Source: Myxococcales bacterium
Lineage (GTDB): Bacteria > Myxococcota > Myxococcia > Myxococcales > Myxococcaceae
NCBI GenBank assembly: GCA_016191815.1
Contig: JACPVI010000057.1
Span: 120,570 to 184,569, forward strand
Reading direction: 5' to 3'
Length of the DNA: 64,000 nucleotides
Below, piece by piece: positions 25,844-35,059 of the stretch. Both the position numbers and the translations under genes were made by a program. The stretch's first letter is position 1. Each line of letters opens with the position of its first letter. The notes below the pieces were generated by a model. The model worked only from the letters and a program-made list of their open reading frames with translations. It ran no database searches and was not told the origin of the DNA.

Positions 25844-27148
25844 TCAAAATGGCAGGGTGATGTAGTAGCCGGTGCGGCCGCGGCGGACGAGAAGCAGCAC
25901 GCTGGAGGACGTCCTCGCGGCGATCACCAACTCCTGTAGCTCGGCCAGGGTCCGGGTGGGGAGGTTGTTCAGCCTGAGCAGCGCGTCTTGCGGCTCCAGG
26001 CCCACCTGCTCCGCGCTGGAGCCCGGCCGCACACCCGAGATCCACAGTCCTCCGCGCGCCTCCTTGAGCCTCAAGCCCAACCGCTCCCACACCAAGCTGT
26101 CGGCCAGGCGGGCAGGGAACTCGACCGCTTCGAACTTGACCTCCAGCGGCTGTCCGCCGCGGAAGACGGTCATCTCCACGTTGGTCCCCGCCGGGTAGCC
26201 ACGCAGGCGAGCCTCGAAGTCCTCGGCGCCGTTCACCGCGGATCCCCCCACATTCGCCACGATGTCGCTGCGCTGCACCCCGGCGCGCTCGGCGGGACTT
26301 TCTGCTTCCACTTCGGCCACCATGGCGCCGTAGTTGCGGTCCCAGGACAGCCGCCGGGCGAGCTGAGCGGTGATGTCAGACACCCGCAGCCCCACCCAGG
26401 CCGGCCTCACCTTTCCGAACTGGGTCAGCTCGCGGAGGATCCGCCGCACCTTGTCGGCTGGGATGGCGAAGCCGATGCCCCGGGCGCTCGCATAGATGGC
26501 GGTGTTGATGCCGATCACCTCTGCATCGATGTTCAAGAGCGGTCCCCCGGAGTTGCCGGGGTTGATCGAGGCGTCGGTCTGGACGAAGTCGTTGTAGACG
26601 CGCCCGTTGGCCTTGAAGCTCCGCCCGGTCGCCGAGACGACTCCCACGGTGACGGTCTTCTCCAGCCCGAAGGGGCTGCCGATCGCCACCACCGTCTCGC
26701 CGATCATCAGCTCAGAGCTGTTGCCCAGCTTGGCGGCAGGCAGTGGCCCCTTGGCGGTGACCTTGAGGACCGCGAGGTCGTTCCCCGCGTCGCTACCGAT
26801 CACCTCGGCGTCGAGCCGGCGGCCATCGGCGAGCACGACGTGGATCTCCGCCGCGCCGCGGATGACGTGGTCGTTGGTCAGGATGAGCCCCGCGGGATCG
26901 ATGATCACCCCGGAGCCGAGGCCCTCCACTGCCTCCCGCCGTTCGGGGACCCCGAAAAACTCCTCGAACAGGGGGCTCATCCCTCCGCGGAACCGGCGCT
27001 CGACCACCTGGAGGGTGCCCACGTAGACGACCGCGGGGGAAACGCTCTCAACGACCGCAACGACGGCATCGCGCCGGTGCGCGCGGTCGGCCTGCGCGGC
27101 GGCCGGCCAGGCGGCGAGCACTGCCAGGGCGAATGGACGCAATGACAT
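25844..27148 (-). CDS. HtrA/DegP-family periplasmic serine protease
   Basis: About 434 residues from ATG 27148, which begins a signal peptide (MSLRPFALAVLAAWPAAAQA). The trypsin-like domain has His94 (TNDHVI), Asp124 (GNDLAVL) and Ser200 (GNSGGPL). Two PDZ domains follow (about 255-345 and 345-430). The LA-loop region is short, as in DegS/DegQ types. It acts in envelope protein quality control or regulated proteolysis. It is 32 bp downstream of the pseudokinase start on the same strand, so in transcription order HtrA comes first and the pseudokinase follows; an operon is likely. Confidence 0.9.
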   Translation of the reverse strand: MSLRPFALAVLAAWPAAAQADRAHRRDAVVAVVESVSPAVVYVGTLQVVERRFRGGMSPLFEEFFGVPERREAVEGLGSGVIIDPAGLILTNDHVIRGAAEIHVVLADGRRLDAEVIGSDAGNDLAVLKVTAKGPLPAAKLGNSSELMIGETVVAIGSPFGLEKTVTVGVVSATGRSFKANGRVYNDFVQTDASINPGNSGGPLLNIDAEVIGINTAIYASARGIGFAIPADKVRRILRELTQFGKVRPAWVGLRVSDITAQLARRLSWDRNYGAMVAEVEAESPAERAGVQRSDIVANVGGSAVNGAEDFEARLRGYPAGTNVEMTVFRGGQPLEVKFEAVEFPARLADSLVWERLGLRLKEARGGLWISGVRPGSSAEQVGLEPQDALLRLNNLPTRTLAELQELVIAARTSSSVLLLVRRGRTGYYITLPF

Positions 27149-27212
27149 GGCGCTTCCACTTCCACGGCGCCGGCCGATTCTCAAGAGATTTCGGGAAGGC
27201 TATGAAGTGGCC

Positions 27213-27875
27213 ATGCGCGCACTCAGTTTCGCGGTGGCGTTCGGGTTGGCGGCGCCTGCCCTGGCGGCGGGGGACGAGGAGCCGAAGAGGGTCGCCGAGA
27301 CCTATCTCAACGCGCTCACCGGCGCGGGGGACGAGAGGGGGAAGGAGCTGTTGCTCGGCGGGGTGCCGATGGACGCGCAGCTCCTCACCCTGGAGAACTG
27401 GCGGCTTGCTTCGAAGGACCCGGTGATGAGGGAAGAAGGCGATCTCGCGCTCGCCGCCCAGCGGATCGGCGAGCTGGACAAGTCCGGCCGAAAGGCGCTC
27501 ACCCAGATGATGAGCGCGGAGCAGGTGGGGGACGACCTGACGATGACCGAAGTCTCCAAGGAGGAGGCGGTCAAGTTGATGGCGCCAACCCGGGACAAGG
27601 CGGCCGAGCTGGTGAAGGCCAACCCGGTGCTGGCGTACGTGGCGCGGGTGGGGAAGGAAGTCTACTGGCACCCGAAAAACCCGATGCGGGCGGTGCTGGC
27701 CAAGGCCGGCAAGAGCGGCCGCTACTCGGTGGAGGTGCACCGGTGGATCATCGAGAGCCGCGAAGGTCCCCGCCAGTCAGCGCGGAAGTGGCCGCTTCGG
27801 GTGCTGCGATTCAAGGCGGGCAAGGTGGACACCGGCTGGAAGGTGTTGCCGGCTTCCGACTGGGCGGTGGACTGA
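27213..27875 (+). CDS. Secreted protein, function unknown
   Basis: A 220-residue protein from ATG 27213, which begins a signal peptide (MRALSFAVAFGLAAPALAAG); an in-frame ATG at 27147 would add an Arg-rich leader overlapping the divergent HtrA start. The mature part mixes helices and a C-terminal beta stretch with Lys/Trp (KWPLRVLRFKAGKVDTGWKVLPASDW) reminiscent of NTF2-like or DUF3828-type secreted proteins. I do not assign a family. Divergent promoter space with HtrA is only 64 bp. Confidence 0.68.
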   Translation: MRALSFAVAFGLAAPALAAGDEEPKRVAETYLNALTGAGDERGKELLLGGVPMDAQLLTLENWRLASKDPVMREEGDLALAAQRIGELDKSGRKALTQMMSAEQVGDDLTMTEVSKEEAVKLMAPTRDKAAELVKANPVLAYVARVGKEVYWHPKNPMRAVLAKAGKSGRYSVEVHRWIIESREGPRQSARKWPLRVLRFKAGKVDTGWKVLPASDWAVD

Positions 27876-27883
27876 GACGAAAA

Positions 27884-28600
27884 TCAGCGCTCGTGGATCC
27901 ACACCCACTCGAAGCCCCAGGTGAACAGCCCCGGCCTGCGGCACAAGGCGCGTAGCTGTCCTCCCGGCGCCGGATGCAAGACGGAGATGAGCCGGGTGCC
28001 GGAAGGGCAGGCGAGGAGCCTCTCCGCGATCCGCCGTCTGCTTTCCTCGCCGAACGCGCACCAGTTGGCGAACACGTGAGTGGCCCCGGTGAGGTCGGCC
28101 TCGGTGGCGTCGGCCACCTCGAGGTGAGCTCCGGCCCGGGCCATCGCCGGACGCACCGCCTCGACATGCTCGCGCCTCAGCTCGACTCCGCGCGCCTGGG
28201 CGCCGAGCCACCGCGCGGCGAGCAGCGCGCGGCCCCGGCCGGCCCCCAGGTCGACCAACCGGCCCCCCGGCCCCAGCCCCGCGCGCCTGAAAAGCAGCAC
28301 CGCGGTGAGCAGCGGGATCTCGCCGTACGTCAGCTCGCGCGCGGTGTGCCCGGTCTGCTTGAGCAGCAATACCGTCTCGAAGGAGCGCGGCCAGCGGTAC
28401 GGAGAGCGCCGGCGCTCCGCAAGCCACACCGAGAGGTAGGGCCCCACGAGGCGCGGCCGAACAGCCAGCATGAGCAGGTCCAGCGCGCGGCACAAGATGG
28501 CCAGCACCAGCTTCGTGATCGAGATCACCGCCCGCTCGAACAGGGTGAGCCGGTCAGGCAGTTCTCGTTCGATGAGGGCTTTGGAAGCGTCCTCGGTCAT
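27884..28600 (-). CDS. Class I SAM-dependent methyltransferase-like protein
   Basis: A 238-residue protein whose ATG (28600) overlaps the ureohydrolase stop as ATGA. Residues about 20-60 hold a hydrophobic helix pair, then a Rossmann methyltransferase core with motif I VDLGAGRGRALLAA, an acidic second strand GVELRREHVEA and motif II/III VADATEAD and THVFANWCAF. The N-terminal hydrophobic region suggests membrane association. The substrate is unknown. It is third in an operon transcribed leftwards with a ureohydrolase and a quinone oxidoreductase-like enzyme. Confidence 0.75.
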   Translation of the reverse strand: MTEDASKALIERELPDRLTLFERAVISITKLVLAILCRALDLLMLAVRPRLVGPYLSVWLAERRRSPYRWPRSFETVLLLKQTGHTARELTYGEIPLLTAVLLFRRAGLGPGGRLVDLGAGRGRALLAARWLGAQARGVELRREHVEAVRPAMARAGAHLEVADATEADLTGATHVFANWCAFGEESRRRIAERLLACPSGTRLISVLHPAPGGQLRALCRRPGLFTWGFEWVWIHER

Positions 28601-29628
28601 CCGCCGGCCGACCGCAGCATCCATCCGATCATCTTGTACAGCAGCCGCGCGCCGACGTTGCCGTCCCACTCTCCTCCGGAGGGAGCCGGCGCCACCTCCA
28701 CCAGATCGAAGCCGACGATCTGACGGCCCGAGCGGGCCAACCCCGACAGGAGATTGCTCGCCTCGTGGAAGGAGAGTCCGCCCGGCACCGGCGTGCCGGT
28801 GTGCGGGCAGAGCGTCGGGTCCAGCCCGTCGATGTCGAAGGAGAGGTACACCTCTTTGGGAAGCTGGGAGAGGATCTCGCCGACGATCCGGCTCCAGCCA
28901 ACGCCCTCGAAGCGCTGCCTGGCCAGCTCGGCGTCGTAGAACGTGGCCACCCGTCCTCCGGCGGAGGTGATGGTCTGCTGCTCTGCCTCGCCCAGGTCGC
29001 GCACCCCCGCCTGCACCAGCTTGGCGACTCCCGGAATCCGCTCCAGCACGTTCAACATCACCGAGGCGTGCGACCAGGTGAAACCCTCGTAGGCGCGCCT
29101 CAGGTCCGCGTGGGCGTCGAGGTGCAGGATCCCCATTCCCGGATGCGCCTCGGCCTGGGCACGAATGGAGCCGAAGGCGATGGAGTGGTCCCCTCCCACC
29201 ACCCCCACGAGCTTTCCACGGCCCATCCACTCGCGCACGGTGCGGTAGGTCCACTCGTTCATGCGCTCGCAAAGCTCGTCCACTTCGCGGAGTGCCAAAG
29301 CGGCTTCCAGGCTTTCCCCCGCGCCGCCCTCGGCGACGAGCGGCCTCGCCAGGGTGCTGGCCCGCCGGTTCCAGGAGCGCACCTCCGCTGACTCGGGGAG
29401 CATCGCAATGCCGGCCTCGTACGGGCGTCCGGTTTCGAGGTCGAAGAGGTCCACCTGCTTCGACGCCTCGAGGATCGCTCCGGGCCCGCCGGAGGTGCCG
29501 CCCCCGTAGCTGGTGGTCGCTTCGAAGGGGACCGGCACCAGCACCACCCGCGCCTGTTCGGGCGAGTGCGGGAGTCCGAAGATGCCCGTGCCGGGCGCCG
29601 CGGCGGCGTCGGGATCGAAGGCGGTCAT
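28597..29628 (-). CDS. Agmatinase/arginase-family ureohydrolase
   Basis: A 343-residue protein with the dinuclear Mn-binding motifs of the ureohydrolase family: GGDHSIAFG, LDAHADLR and SFDIDGLDP, plus the C-terminal GFDLVEVAP. The sequence is closest in style to agmatinase/formiminoglutamase-type members; arginase, agmatinase and guanidinobutyrase cannot be separated by eye. It has an insertion around residues 75-125 relative to the minimal family. Both ends overlap neighbours by four bases, so it is the middle gene of a coupled operon. The reaction is hydrolysis of a guanidino group to urea. Confidence 0.88.
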   Translation of the reverse strand: MTAFDPDAAAAPGTGIFGLPHSPEQARVVLVPVPFEATTSYGGGTSGGPGAILEASKQVDLFDLETGRPYEAGIAMLPESAEVRSWNRRASTLARPLVAEGGAGESLEAALALREVDELCERMNEWTYRTVREWMGRGKLVGVVGGDHSIAFGSIRAQAEAHPGMGILHLDAHADLRRAYEGFTWSHASVMLNVLERIPGVAKLVQAGVRDLGEAEQQTITSAGGRVATFYDAELARQRFEGVGWSRIVGEILSQLPKEVYLSFDIDGLDPTLCPHTGTPVPGGLSFHEASNLLSGLARSGRQIVGFDLVEVAPAPSGGEWDGNVGARLLYKMIGWMLRSAGG

Positions 29629-30620
29629 GGCTGACTCCAGGCCAACACCACCTTGCCGAAGGTTTCGTTGGAGGACAGCCGCTGGACCGCTTCGCGCACC
29701 TTCTCGAAGGGGAGCGCCGAGTCGATCACCGGCCGGAGCTTCCCTCGCCCGAAGAGCGGCAGGAGCTGGCGCTCGAACGCCTGCGCCACCGCGATCTTTT
29801 CCTCCAGTGGTCGGCTCCGAAGCACGGTCCCGGTGAGGCGGATGCGCCGAGTGAGGAGGGTGCCCAGGCTGACCTCCGCGTGCACGCCGGCGAGTAGACC
29901 CACCAGCATCATTCGCCCGCGCTCGGCGGTGGCTGCGAGGGTTTCTTCCAGGAGGCGACCTCCCAAAAGGTCGAGGACGACATCCGCTCCGCGCCCGGAA
30001 GTCAGCTCGCGGACTCGCTCGGCGAAGCGGGGCTCCTTGCCCGCGATCGCGATGCCGTGTGCCATTCCCAGCGCGCCCAAGCGGGCCAGCTTGGCCTCCG
30101 TGCGCGAGGTGCCGATCGCCGTCGCACCGATCGCCGAGGCGATCTGCACTGCCGCGGTGCCCACCCCGCTTCCTGCGGCGTGGACCAAGACCGCCTCACC
30201 AGGACGAAGGTCCGCTTGCATAAGGAGCGCGTCGAGGGCGGTGAAGAAGGCTTCCGGAATGGCTGCTGCCTCCGCAGCCGAGGCGCCGGGCGGCGGCGCG
30301 ACTGCCTCGCGCTCGTGCGCCACCAGTTGCTCGGCGAAGGCGCCTCCACCGGCGACTCCCATCACCTTGTCTCCGGGGCGGTGGCGGGTGACGCGGGAGC
30401 CGGCGGCCAACACCTCGCCGGCGTACTCCAGCCCGGGGATGTCGGCGGGCACGCCCCTGGGCGCGGGATACAGTCCCATGCACTGGAGAAGGTCCGCCCG
30501 ATTCACCGCGCTGGCGTGGACCTTGACCAGCACCTCCTCGGGACCGGGAACTGGCTCGGGAGCCTCCCGAAGCTGGAGCACCTCTGGCCCACCGCGGCCT
30601 TCGATCTTGACCACCCTCAT
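29625..30620 (-). CDS. Quinone oxidoreductase/zinc-independent MDR-family reductase
   Basis: A 331-residue medium-chain dehydrogenase/reductase. It has the GroES-like N-terminal domain (VHASAVNRADLLQCMGLYP, a QOR/PIG3 signature), then a nucleotide-binding fold (LVHAAGSGVGTAAVQIASAIGATAIGTSRTEAKLA). Catalytic zinc-binding residues are absent, as expected of NADPH:quinone oxidoreductases. It is first in the leftward three-gene operon; its stop overlaps the ureohydrolase start. The physiological substrate is probably a quinone or reactive carbonyl. Confidence 0.88.
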   Translation of the reverse strand: MRVVKIEGRGGPEVLQLREAPEPVPGPEEVLVKVHASAVNRADLLQCMGLYPAPRGVPADIPGLEYAGEVLAAGSRVTRHRPGDKVMGVAGGGAFAEQLVAHEREAVAPPPGASAAEAAAIPEAFFTALDALLMQADLRPGEAVLVHAAGSGVGTAAVQIASAIGATAIGTSRTEAKLARLGALGMAHGIAIAGKEPRFAERVRELTSGRGADVVLDLLGGRLLEETLAATAERGRMMLVGLLAGVHAEVSLGTLLTRRIRLTGTVLRSRPLEEKIAVAQAFERQLLPLFGRGKLRPVIDSALPFEKVREAVQRLSSNETFGKVVLAWSQP

Positions 30621-30670
30621 CGGCGCGGCCCTGTAGCACGCGGGGGGAGGGGCTGTCCCGCCCGGCAGCG

Positions 30671-31210
30671 TCAGGTGGGCGGCAGCTTCATCGCCACTCG
30701 GACGTGCACTCCCGGCTTGACCTTGAGCGTTCCGAGCATCGCTGAGTACGGCCGGATCCCGAAGTCGGGCTGATGGAGGCGGACCTCGGCGACCTGCCGG
30801 CCGGCCTCTTCGCGCGTTTGGAAGGTGATGTTCCTCCTCCGTCCGAGGAGCGTCAGCTCGCCGTCGACGCGGTAGCCGCCCTCTTCGCGGGTCACGGAGG
30901 TCGAGGAGAAGCGGATCTCCGGGTGCCGGCGCGCGTCGAGGACTTCATCCCGGATGGCGTCCTCGATCTGCCGCCGGTCGCGTTCCGAGAGCGCCTCGGG
31001 TCTTTCCGCGCCGTCGCGCACCGCGCACACCACTTGGAGCGAGGTCGGATCGAAGGTCGCCGAGACCGCGCCTTCTTGCTCGTCGATGGCGAGATCGAAG
31101 CGGCCGACCCGGATCTTGAGGTCGTGGCCGAGGGCCGAGAGCGCGCCTTCCTTGAAGGTGAACACCAGACACTCGGCGCTCTGGGCGTCGGCGCGGACCA
31201 CCGACTTCAT
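30671..31210 (-). CDS. YceI-family protein
   Basis: A 179-residue lipocalin-like beta-barrel of the YceI family. Typical features are HDLKIRVGRFD near the start, an acidic central region, DARRHPEIRFSSTSV (the most conserved YceI motif) and ELTLLGRRRNITF. No signal peptide is evident, so it is probably cytoplasmic, unlike E. coli YceI. The family binds polyisoprenoid or amphiphilic ligands. Its start overlaps the stop of the upstream FG-GAP lipoprotein gene by four bases (ATGA), so the two are coupled. Confidence 0.85.
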   Translation of the reverse strand: MKSVVRADAQSAECLVFTFKEGALSALGHDLKIRVGRFDLAIDEQEGAVSATFDPTSLQVVCAVRDGAERPEALSERDRRQIEDAIRDEVLDARRHPEIRFSSTSVTREEGGYRVDGELTLLGRRRNITFQTREEAGRQVAEVRLHQPDFGIRPYSAMLGTLKVKPGVHVRVAMKLPPT

Positions 31211-32616
31211 CGCACCTGGTTGATCAGCACGTACGTCACCGTGGCGTCGCCGCCTTGCGAGTAGGTCGCCGCGAGATCAGGGTCTCCGTCGCCGTCCATG
31301 TCGCCGGCCGCCAGCGAGAGCGGCGCTCCCGTCCCGGTCGTCCCCTCGTACGGCGTGAACTGGAAGGAGCCCGCATTGCGTCGCAGCTGCGCCCGGTCGC
31401 CGGAGATCCACGCCAGGTCCAGCCGCCCGTCCAGGTCCAGGTCCAGCACCATCGCTCCCACCGGCGCCGCGCTCTGGGCGGTGTAGCGCTCGGCGAAGCT
31501 CGCCCCGGTATTCTCCAGCGCCTTGAGCGTCCCTCCCGTCCGCGCGAGCAGGTCCAAGTCTCCATCGCCGTCCAGGTCGCCCGCGGCGATCTCCTCGGGC
31601 GAGAAGGGAAGCCCCGAGGAGGCCGCTCCGGAGAAGTCCGGCGCCAGGCGCACCCGCAACTCCGGCGCCGCGTCGGTGACGAAGAGGAGGTCCGACAGCC
31701 CGTCTTGGTTGGCGTCTCCGAGAGCGGCCGTCACCACCCCGGCCTCCGCGAGCAGGCGCGGTGGGGCCGCCGCCCCGCCGCCTTCGAACAGGAGGAAGGC
31801 GTTTCCGCGGAACGGCAGCGAACCGGTCGGGCAGCCCAGCGCCACCAGCTCGAGGCCGGCGGTTGGGTCCAGCTGGCCCGCGCCCACCCAGCGGAACGCC
31901 GGGCACCCGGCGCCACCGTCGGCGCCAGGATAGGACTGGGCCGGAAAGCTGTTCGGGGCCGCCGCGTAGAGGTACCGCGCGGCGGACCCGTCCTGGTGGA
32001 TGGAGGCGAGGTCGATCTCCCCGTCACCGTCGAGGTCGCCTGCGACCGGCAGCACCGGCACGCCCGTGGAGCCGATGCTCCGGCCGGCCACGAAGCCTTG
32101 CACCACCGTGTACGGGTAGGTCTTCAGCCCGATCCTGGCCGGCGCCGCGGCGATGAGATCTCCCATCCCCTTGGGCGCGATGTCCGCGAGGATCGCCGGC
32201 CCGCCGTACGGCTGCTGCAAGGCCGGCGCACCCTGAAAAGCCTGGGTGACGCAGTGCGACGAGTCCAGCTTGCACTCCGCGCAGGCTCGGTAGCCCCAGC
32301 TTGCGCACGCGGCGACTCCGAGGGCCCCGTCGCACTCCTCGCCCACCTCGAGCGACCCGTTGCCGCAGCGCCTGACGCACCCGGCGGTCACCAGCTTGCA
32401 ATCGCTTCCGCAGGCCAGGCTGCCAGAGTCGAAGCCCAAGCTCTTGCAGGTCGCGCCGCCGAGCTGCGAGCCGTCGCAGTCCTCGCCCTGGTCGATCTTC
32501 CCGTCGTTGCAGGCCGGATCCGGGCTGGGCTCGGGCTCTCGCCTCCTTTGCGTCCCGTCGTCGCGGCAGGAAAAGAGCGCGAGCACCATGGCGAGCAGGG
32601 CGGCGCGCGGGGACAT
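31207..32616 (-). CDS. Secreted lipoprotein with Cys-rich and FG-GAP/VCBS repeats
   Basis: A 469-residue protein with a lipoprotein signal (LLAMVLALFSC, lipidated Cys at about 17). Residues about 35-115 carry Cys-rich repeats of the CNDGKIDQGEDCD / CGNGSLEVGEECD type, the myxobacterial Cys-rich disulfide repeat found in secreted proteins. Residues about 160-460 hold FG-GAP/VCBS repeats with Ca-binding D-x-D-x-D loops (DLDGDGEIDLA, DANQDGLSDLL, DLDGDGDLDLLA, DLDLDGRLDLAW, DMDGDGDPDLAA), predicted to form an integrin-alpha-like propeller. A surface adhesion or scaffold role is inferred. Confidence 0.85.
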   Translation of the reverse strand: MSPRAALLAMVLALFSCRDDGTQRRREPEPSPDPACNDGKIDQGEDCDGSQLGGATCKSLGFDSGSLACGSDCKLVTAGCVRRCGNGSLEVGEECDGALGVAACASWGYRACAECKLDSSHCVTQAFQGAPALQQPYGGPAILADIAPKGMGDLIAAAPARIGLKTYPYTVVQGFVAGRSIGSTGVPVLPVAGDLDGDGEIDLASIHQDGSAARYLYAAAPNSFPAQSYPGADGGAGCPAFRWVGAGQLDPTAGLELVALGCPTGSLPFRGNAFLLFEGGGAAAPPRLLAEAGVVTAALGDANQDGLSDLLFVTDAAPELRVRLAPDFSGAASSGLPFSPEEIAAGDLDGDGDLDLLARTGGTLKALENTGASFAERYTAQSAAPVGAMVLDLDLDGRLDLAWISGDRAQLRRNAGSFQFTPYEGTTGTGAPLSLAAGDMDGDGDPDLAATYSQGGDATVTYVLINQVR

Positions 32617-32678
32617 GCCGCAACGCTACCTCAGAGGCGGTTGCCTCGCGCGGCGGCAGGCCCTAAACAGCTTGGAGA

Positions 32679-32885
32679 ATGCCACTCGGTCCCCGCTGCC
32701 CCATCTGCAAGAAGCCGGTCCTGGCGCGCTCGAAGAATCCTTCCTACCCATTCTGCGGCGACCGCTGCCGCGCGGTGGACTTGGGCATGTGGCTGGGAGA
32801 GGAATACCGGGTGCCGGCCGGCTCGGCGGACGAGCAGGAGGACGAAGTCCCTCTCCCGAAGGACGGCCCCGAGGGCGATGCGTGA
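32679..32885 (+). CDS. yacG: DNA gyrase inhibitor-type zinc protein YacG
   Basis: A 68-residue protein with the four-cysteine zinc site CPIC ... CGDRC and the conserved RCRAVDLGMWLGEEYRVP, a very close match to YacG. In E. coli YacG binds GyrB and inhibits gyrase. The acidic C-terminal tail is typical. Its stop overlaps the next start (GTGA). Confidence 0.93.
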   Translation: MPLGPRCPICKKPVLARSKNPSYPFCGDRCRAVDLGMWLGEEYRVPAGSADEQEDEVPLPKDGPEGDA

Positions 32886-33607
32886 AGGGCTACGTCGACC
32901 TCCACTGCCACCTCCTGTGGGGGCTCGACGACGGCGCGCGCGCGCTGGAGGACTCGCTGGAGATGGCCCGCGTCCTGGTCGACCTCGGCTACGCGGCCGC
33001 CGCTCCCAGCCCGCACGCCTGGCCGGATCTCCCTCCGCGCGCCGCGGCGCTGCAGCGGCTGGAGGAGGTTCGGGGGGCCCTCCTGGCGGCCGCCATCCCG
33101 CTCGAGCTGGCGCCGAACGCGGAGAACCGGCTCCTGGACGAGGCCTTCCACGCCCAGGCGGGCACTCCCAAGTCCCGCGTGGTGGGCTCTGGCCCGTATG
33201 CGCTCGTTGAAGCTCCCTACCATGCGCCCGTTCCCGCCCTCACCGAGATCATCTTCAGGCTCAAGCTCAAGGGGATGACGCCGCTCTTGGCACACCCGGA
33301 GCGGTGCCTGGAGTTCGAGAAGAAGGGAAGGGCGGCGGAGGCCGTTCGCGCTGGCGCGGCGCTGCAGCTCGACCTCGGCTCGCTGATCGGAGAGCACGGA
33401 AGCATGGCCAAGAAGCTCGCCCGCTCGTTCCTCGAGGAGGGGCTCTACGCGGTCGCCGCGTCTGATCTGCACTCCCCCGAGGGGGCTCGGGAGGCCTTGG
33501 GTGAGGCGATGGCGGAGCTTCGCTCGCGGGTGGGCGAGGAGGCCTTCCTCTTTCTGGTGCGCGACGCCCCTTCCCGCATTCTGCGCGGGGAGACGCTGGA
33601 ATCCTGA
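32882..33607 (+). CDS. PHP-type tyrosine phosphatase (CpsB/YwqE-like)
   Basis: About 241 residues from a GTG that overlaps the YacG stop. The PHP metal-binding motifs are visible: VDLHCHLLWGLDDGA at the N-terminus, a central GSGPYALVEAPYH, LAHPERC and a C-terminal ASDLHSPEG. CpsB-type phosphatases remove phosphate from the tyrosine-rich tails of polysaccharide co-polymerases, so a role in exopolysaccharide control is plausible, though no capsule genes are nearby. Upstream in-frame sequence lies over YacG in another frame and is not coding. Confidence 0.85.
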   Translation: MKGYVDLHCHLLWGLDDGARALEDSLEMARVLVDLGYAAAAPSPHAWPDLPPRAAALQRLEEVRGALLAAAIPLELAPNAENRLLDEAFHAQAGTPKSRVVGSGPYALVEAPYHAPVPALTEIIFRLKLKGMTPLLAHPERCLEFEKKGRAAEAVRAGAALQLDLGSLIGEHGSMAKKLARSFLEEGLYAVAASDLHSPEGAREALGEAMAELRSRVGEEAFLFLVRDAPSRILRGETLES

Positions 33608-33613
33608 GCGCCG

Positions 33614-35044
33614 TTGAAGGTATACGGGCGTCGGCCGGCCGCCGGCAGTCACGTGAAACGCGCCTTCCAGCTCGTCCTCAGCATCGCCATCAGCGTCGCG
33701 TGCCTGTACTGGACGTTCCGGCACATCTTCGACCCGGCCGACCCGCAGAAGCGCCACGCTCCCTACGACGCCGCCTTCGTGCAGGGCATGGCGGAGCCGG
33801 AGTGGGAGCGGCTGGGCGTGCGCGTCGATGCCGCCCCGCAGGGGCTCGCGGTGCGGGAGGTGAAGTCCGGGTCGGTGGCGGCGCGGCTGAACCTCGCCCA
33901 GGGCGACCTGCTGCTCGAGCTGGACGACCGGCCGCTGGCCGCGCTGGATGAGCTGCGGGCCAAGCTCGCGTCGGCGCGGGGGACCGGCGTGGTGCTGGTG
34001 CAAAGGCAGCTCACCAACTGGGATGTGATGTGGGAGAGCCTGAGGTCGGCGAGCTACCTGTGGCTCTTTCCCTATCTCCTCATCCTCACCGGGATTCACC
34101 TCTGCCGGACGCTCAGGTGGGGGAACCTCCTGTCGGGCATCGAGAAGGTGCCGTTCCGCAAGCTGAACGAGGCGGCGGGCATCGGGTTCATGCTGCTCAT
34201 CGTGTTGCCGCTCCGGCTGGGCGAGTTTGCCCGGCCCTTCCTGGTGGCGCAGCGAAGCCGCATCCGCAGGAGCGCGGCGATGACCACCGTGGTGCTGGAG
34301 CGGATCATCGACGGCATCATCATCGCCGCCCTGCTCAGGGTGCTGGTGATCTTCGTTCCCGAGGGGCTGCCGGGCGTGGAGCGGTTGACGCTCGGCGCCA
34401 ACATCATGTTCGGGGTATTCGGCGGAGGGCTGGCCTTCCTCCTCTTCGCGCTCTGGCAGCGGGAGCGCGCGGTGGCGCTGGTGCGGGCGACCGCGGGGCG
34501 GATTTCGGCGCGCGCGGCGGACCGGGTGGCCGAGGTGGTGGACACCTTCGTGGGGGCGATGCGGCAGCTCCCCCGGCCCGGACAGGTGTTCCGCTTCTTT
34601 CTCTTCACCGCGGGGTACTGGGTGTTGAACGGCTGGGGGATGTCGCTGCTCGCCAACGCCTTCGACTGCACCAACGCGGGTTCAGCGGTGTGCGAGCCGC
34701 TTCATCTGACCGTCTTTCAGGGTTACGTGGTGCTGGCGATGCTGGTGGTGGGGTTGATGATCCCCGCGGCGCCTGGCGCGGCCGGGACGTTCCAGCTCTT
34801 CATCGTGCTGGCGCTCTCGGTGTTCCAGCCGTCGTCGGTGGTCTACTCGAGCGGGGTGGCCTACGCGAACGTGATCTGGATCGTGCAGATCCTCCAGCAG
34901 CTCACCTTCGGGGCGGTGCTGGCGCTCTTGAGCAAGCAATCGCTCAAGGACATCTTCCGGAAGATGGGGGAGGAGCGCGACCGTCCCGAGGGCGAAGCGC
35001 CGCCGAAGGAGGAGCCGCCGGTGCGTGAGGCCTCGGTGCTCTAG
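33614..35044 (+). CDS. Flippase-like (UPF0104/LPG synthase TM family) protein with N-terminal PDZ-like insert
   Basis: A 476-residue membrane protein. One membrane helix (residues about 15-33) is followed by a soluble PDZ-like module (about 55-135: GLAVREVKSGSVAARLNLAQGDLLLELDDRPL), then six to eight membrane helices with the conserved motif LPLRLGEFARPFL and the late PAAPGAAGTFQLF typical of UPF0104/lysylphosphatidylglycerol synthase TM proteins. The start is uncertain: TTG 33614 or GTG 33653, neither with a clear ribosome site. The PDZ insert is unusual. A lipid or lipid-linked glycan transport role is likely by family. Confidence 0.82.
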   Translation: MKVYGRRPAAGSHVKRAFQLVLSIAISVACLYWTFRHIFDPADPQKRHAPYDAAFVQGMAEPEWERLGVRVDAAPQGLAVREVKSGSVAARLNLAQGDLLLELDDRPLAALDELRAKLASARGTGVVLVQRQLTNWDVMWESLRSASYLWLFPYLLILTGIHLCRTLRWGNLLSGIEKVPFRKLNEAAGIGFMLLIVLPLRLGEFARPFLVAQRSRIRRSAAMTTVVLERIIDGIIIAALLRVLVIFVPEGLPGVERLTLGANIMFGVFGGGLAFLLFALWQRERAVALVRATAGRISARAADRVAEVVDTFVGAMRQLPRPGQVFRFFLFTAGYWVLNGWGMSLLANAFDCTNAGSAVCEPLHLTVFQGYVVLAMLVVGLMIPAAPGAAGTFQLFIVLALSVFQPSSVVYSSGVAYANVIWIVQILQQLTFGAVLALLSKQSLKDIFRKMGEERDRPEGEAPPKEEPPVREASVL

Positions 35045-35059
35045 GCCCTGGCCTCAGAC

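Noticed and set aside
24846..27145. Long plus-strand frames opposite the pseudokinase and HtrA genes
   Set aside because: They are shadows of real minus-strand genes with intact catalytic or structural motifs; their own products are Arg/His-rich without domains.
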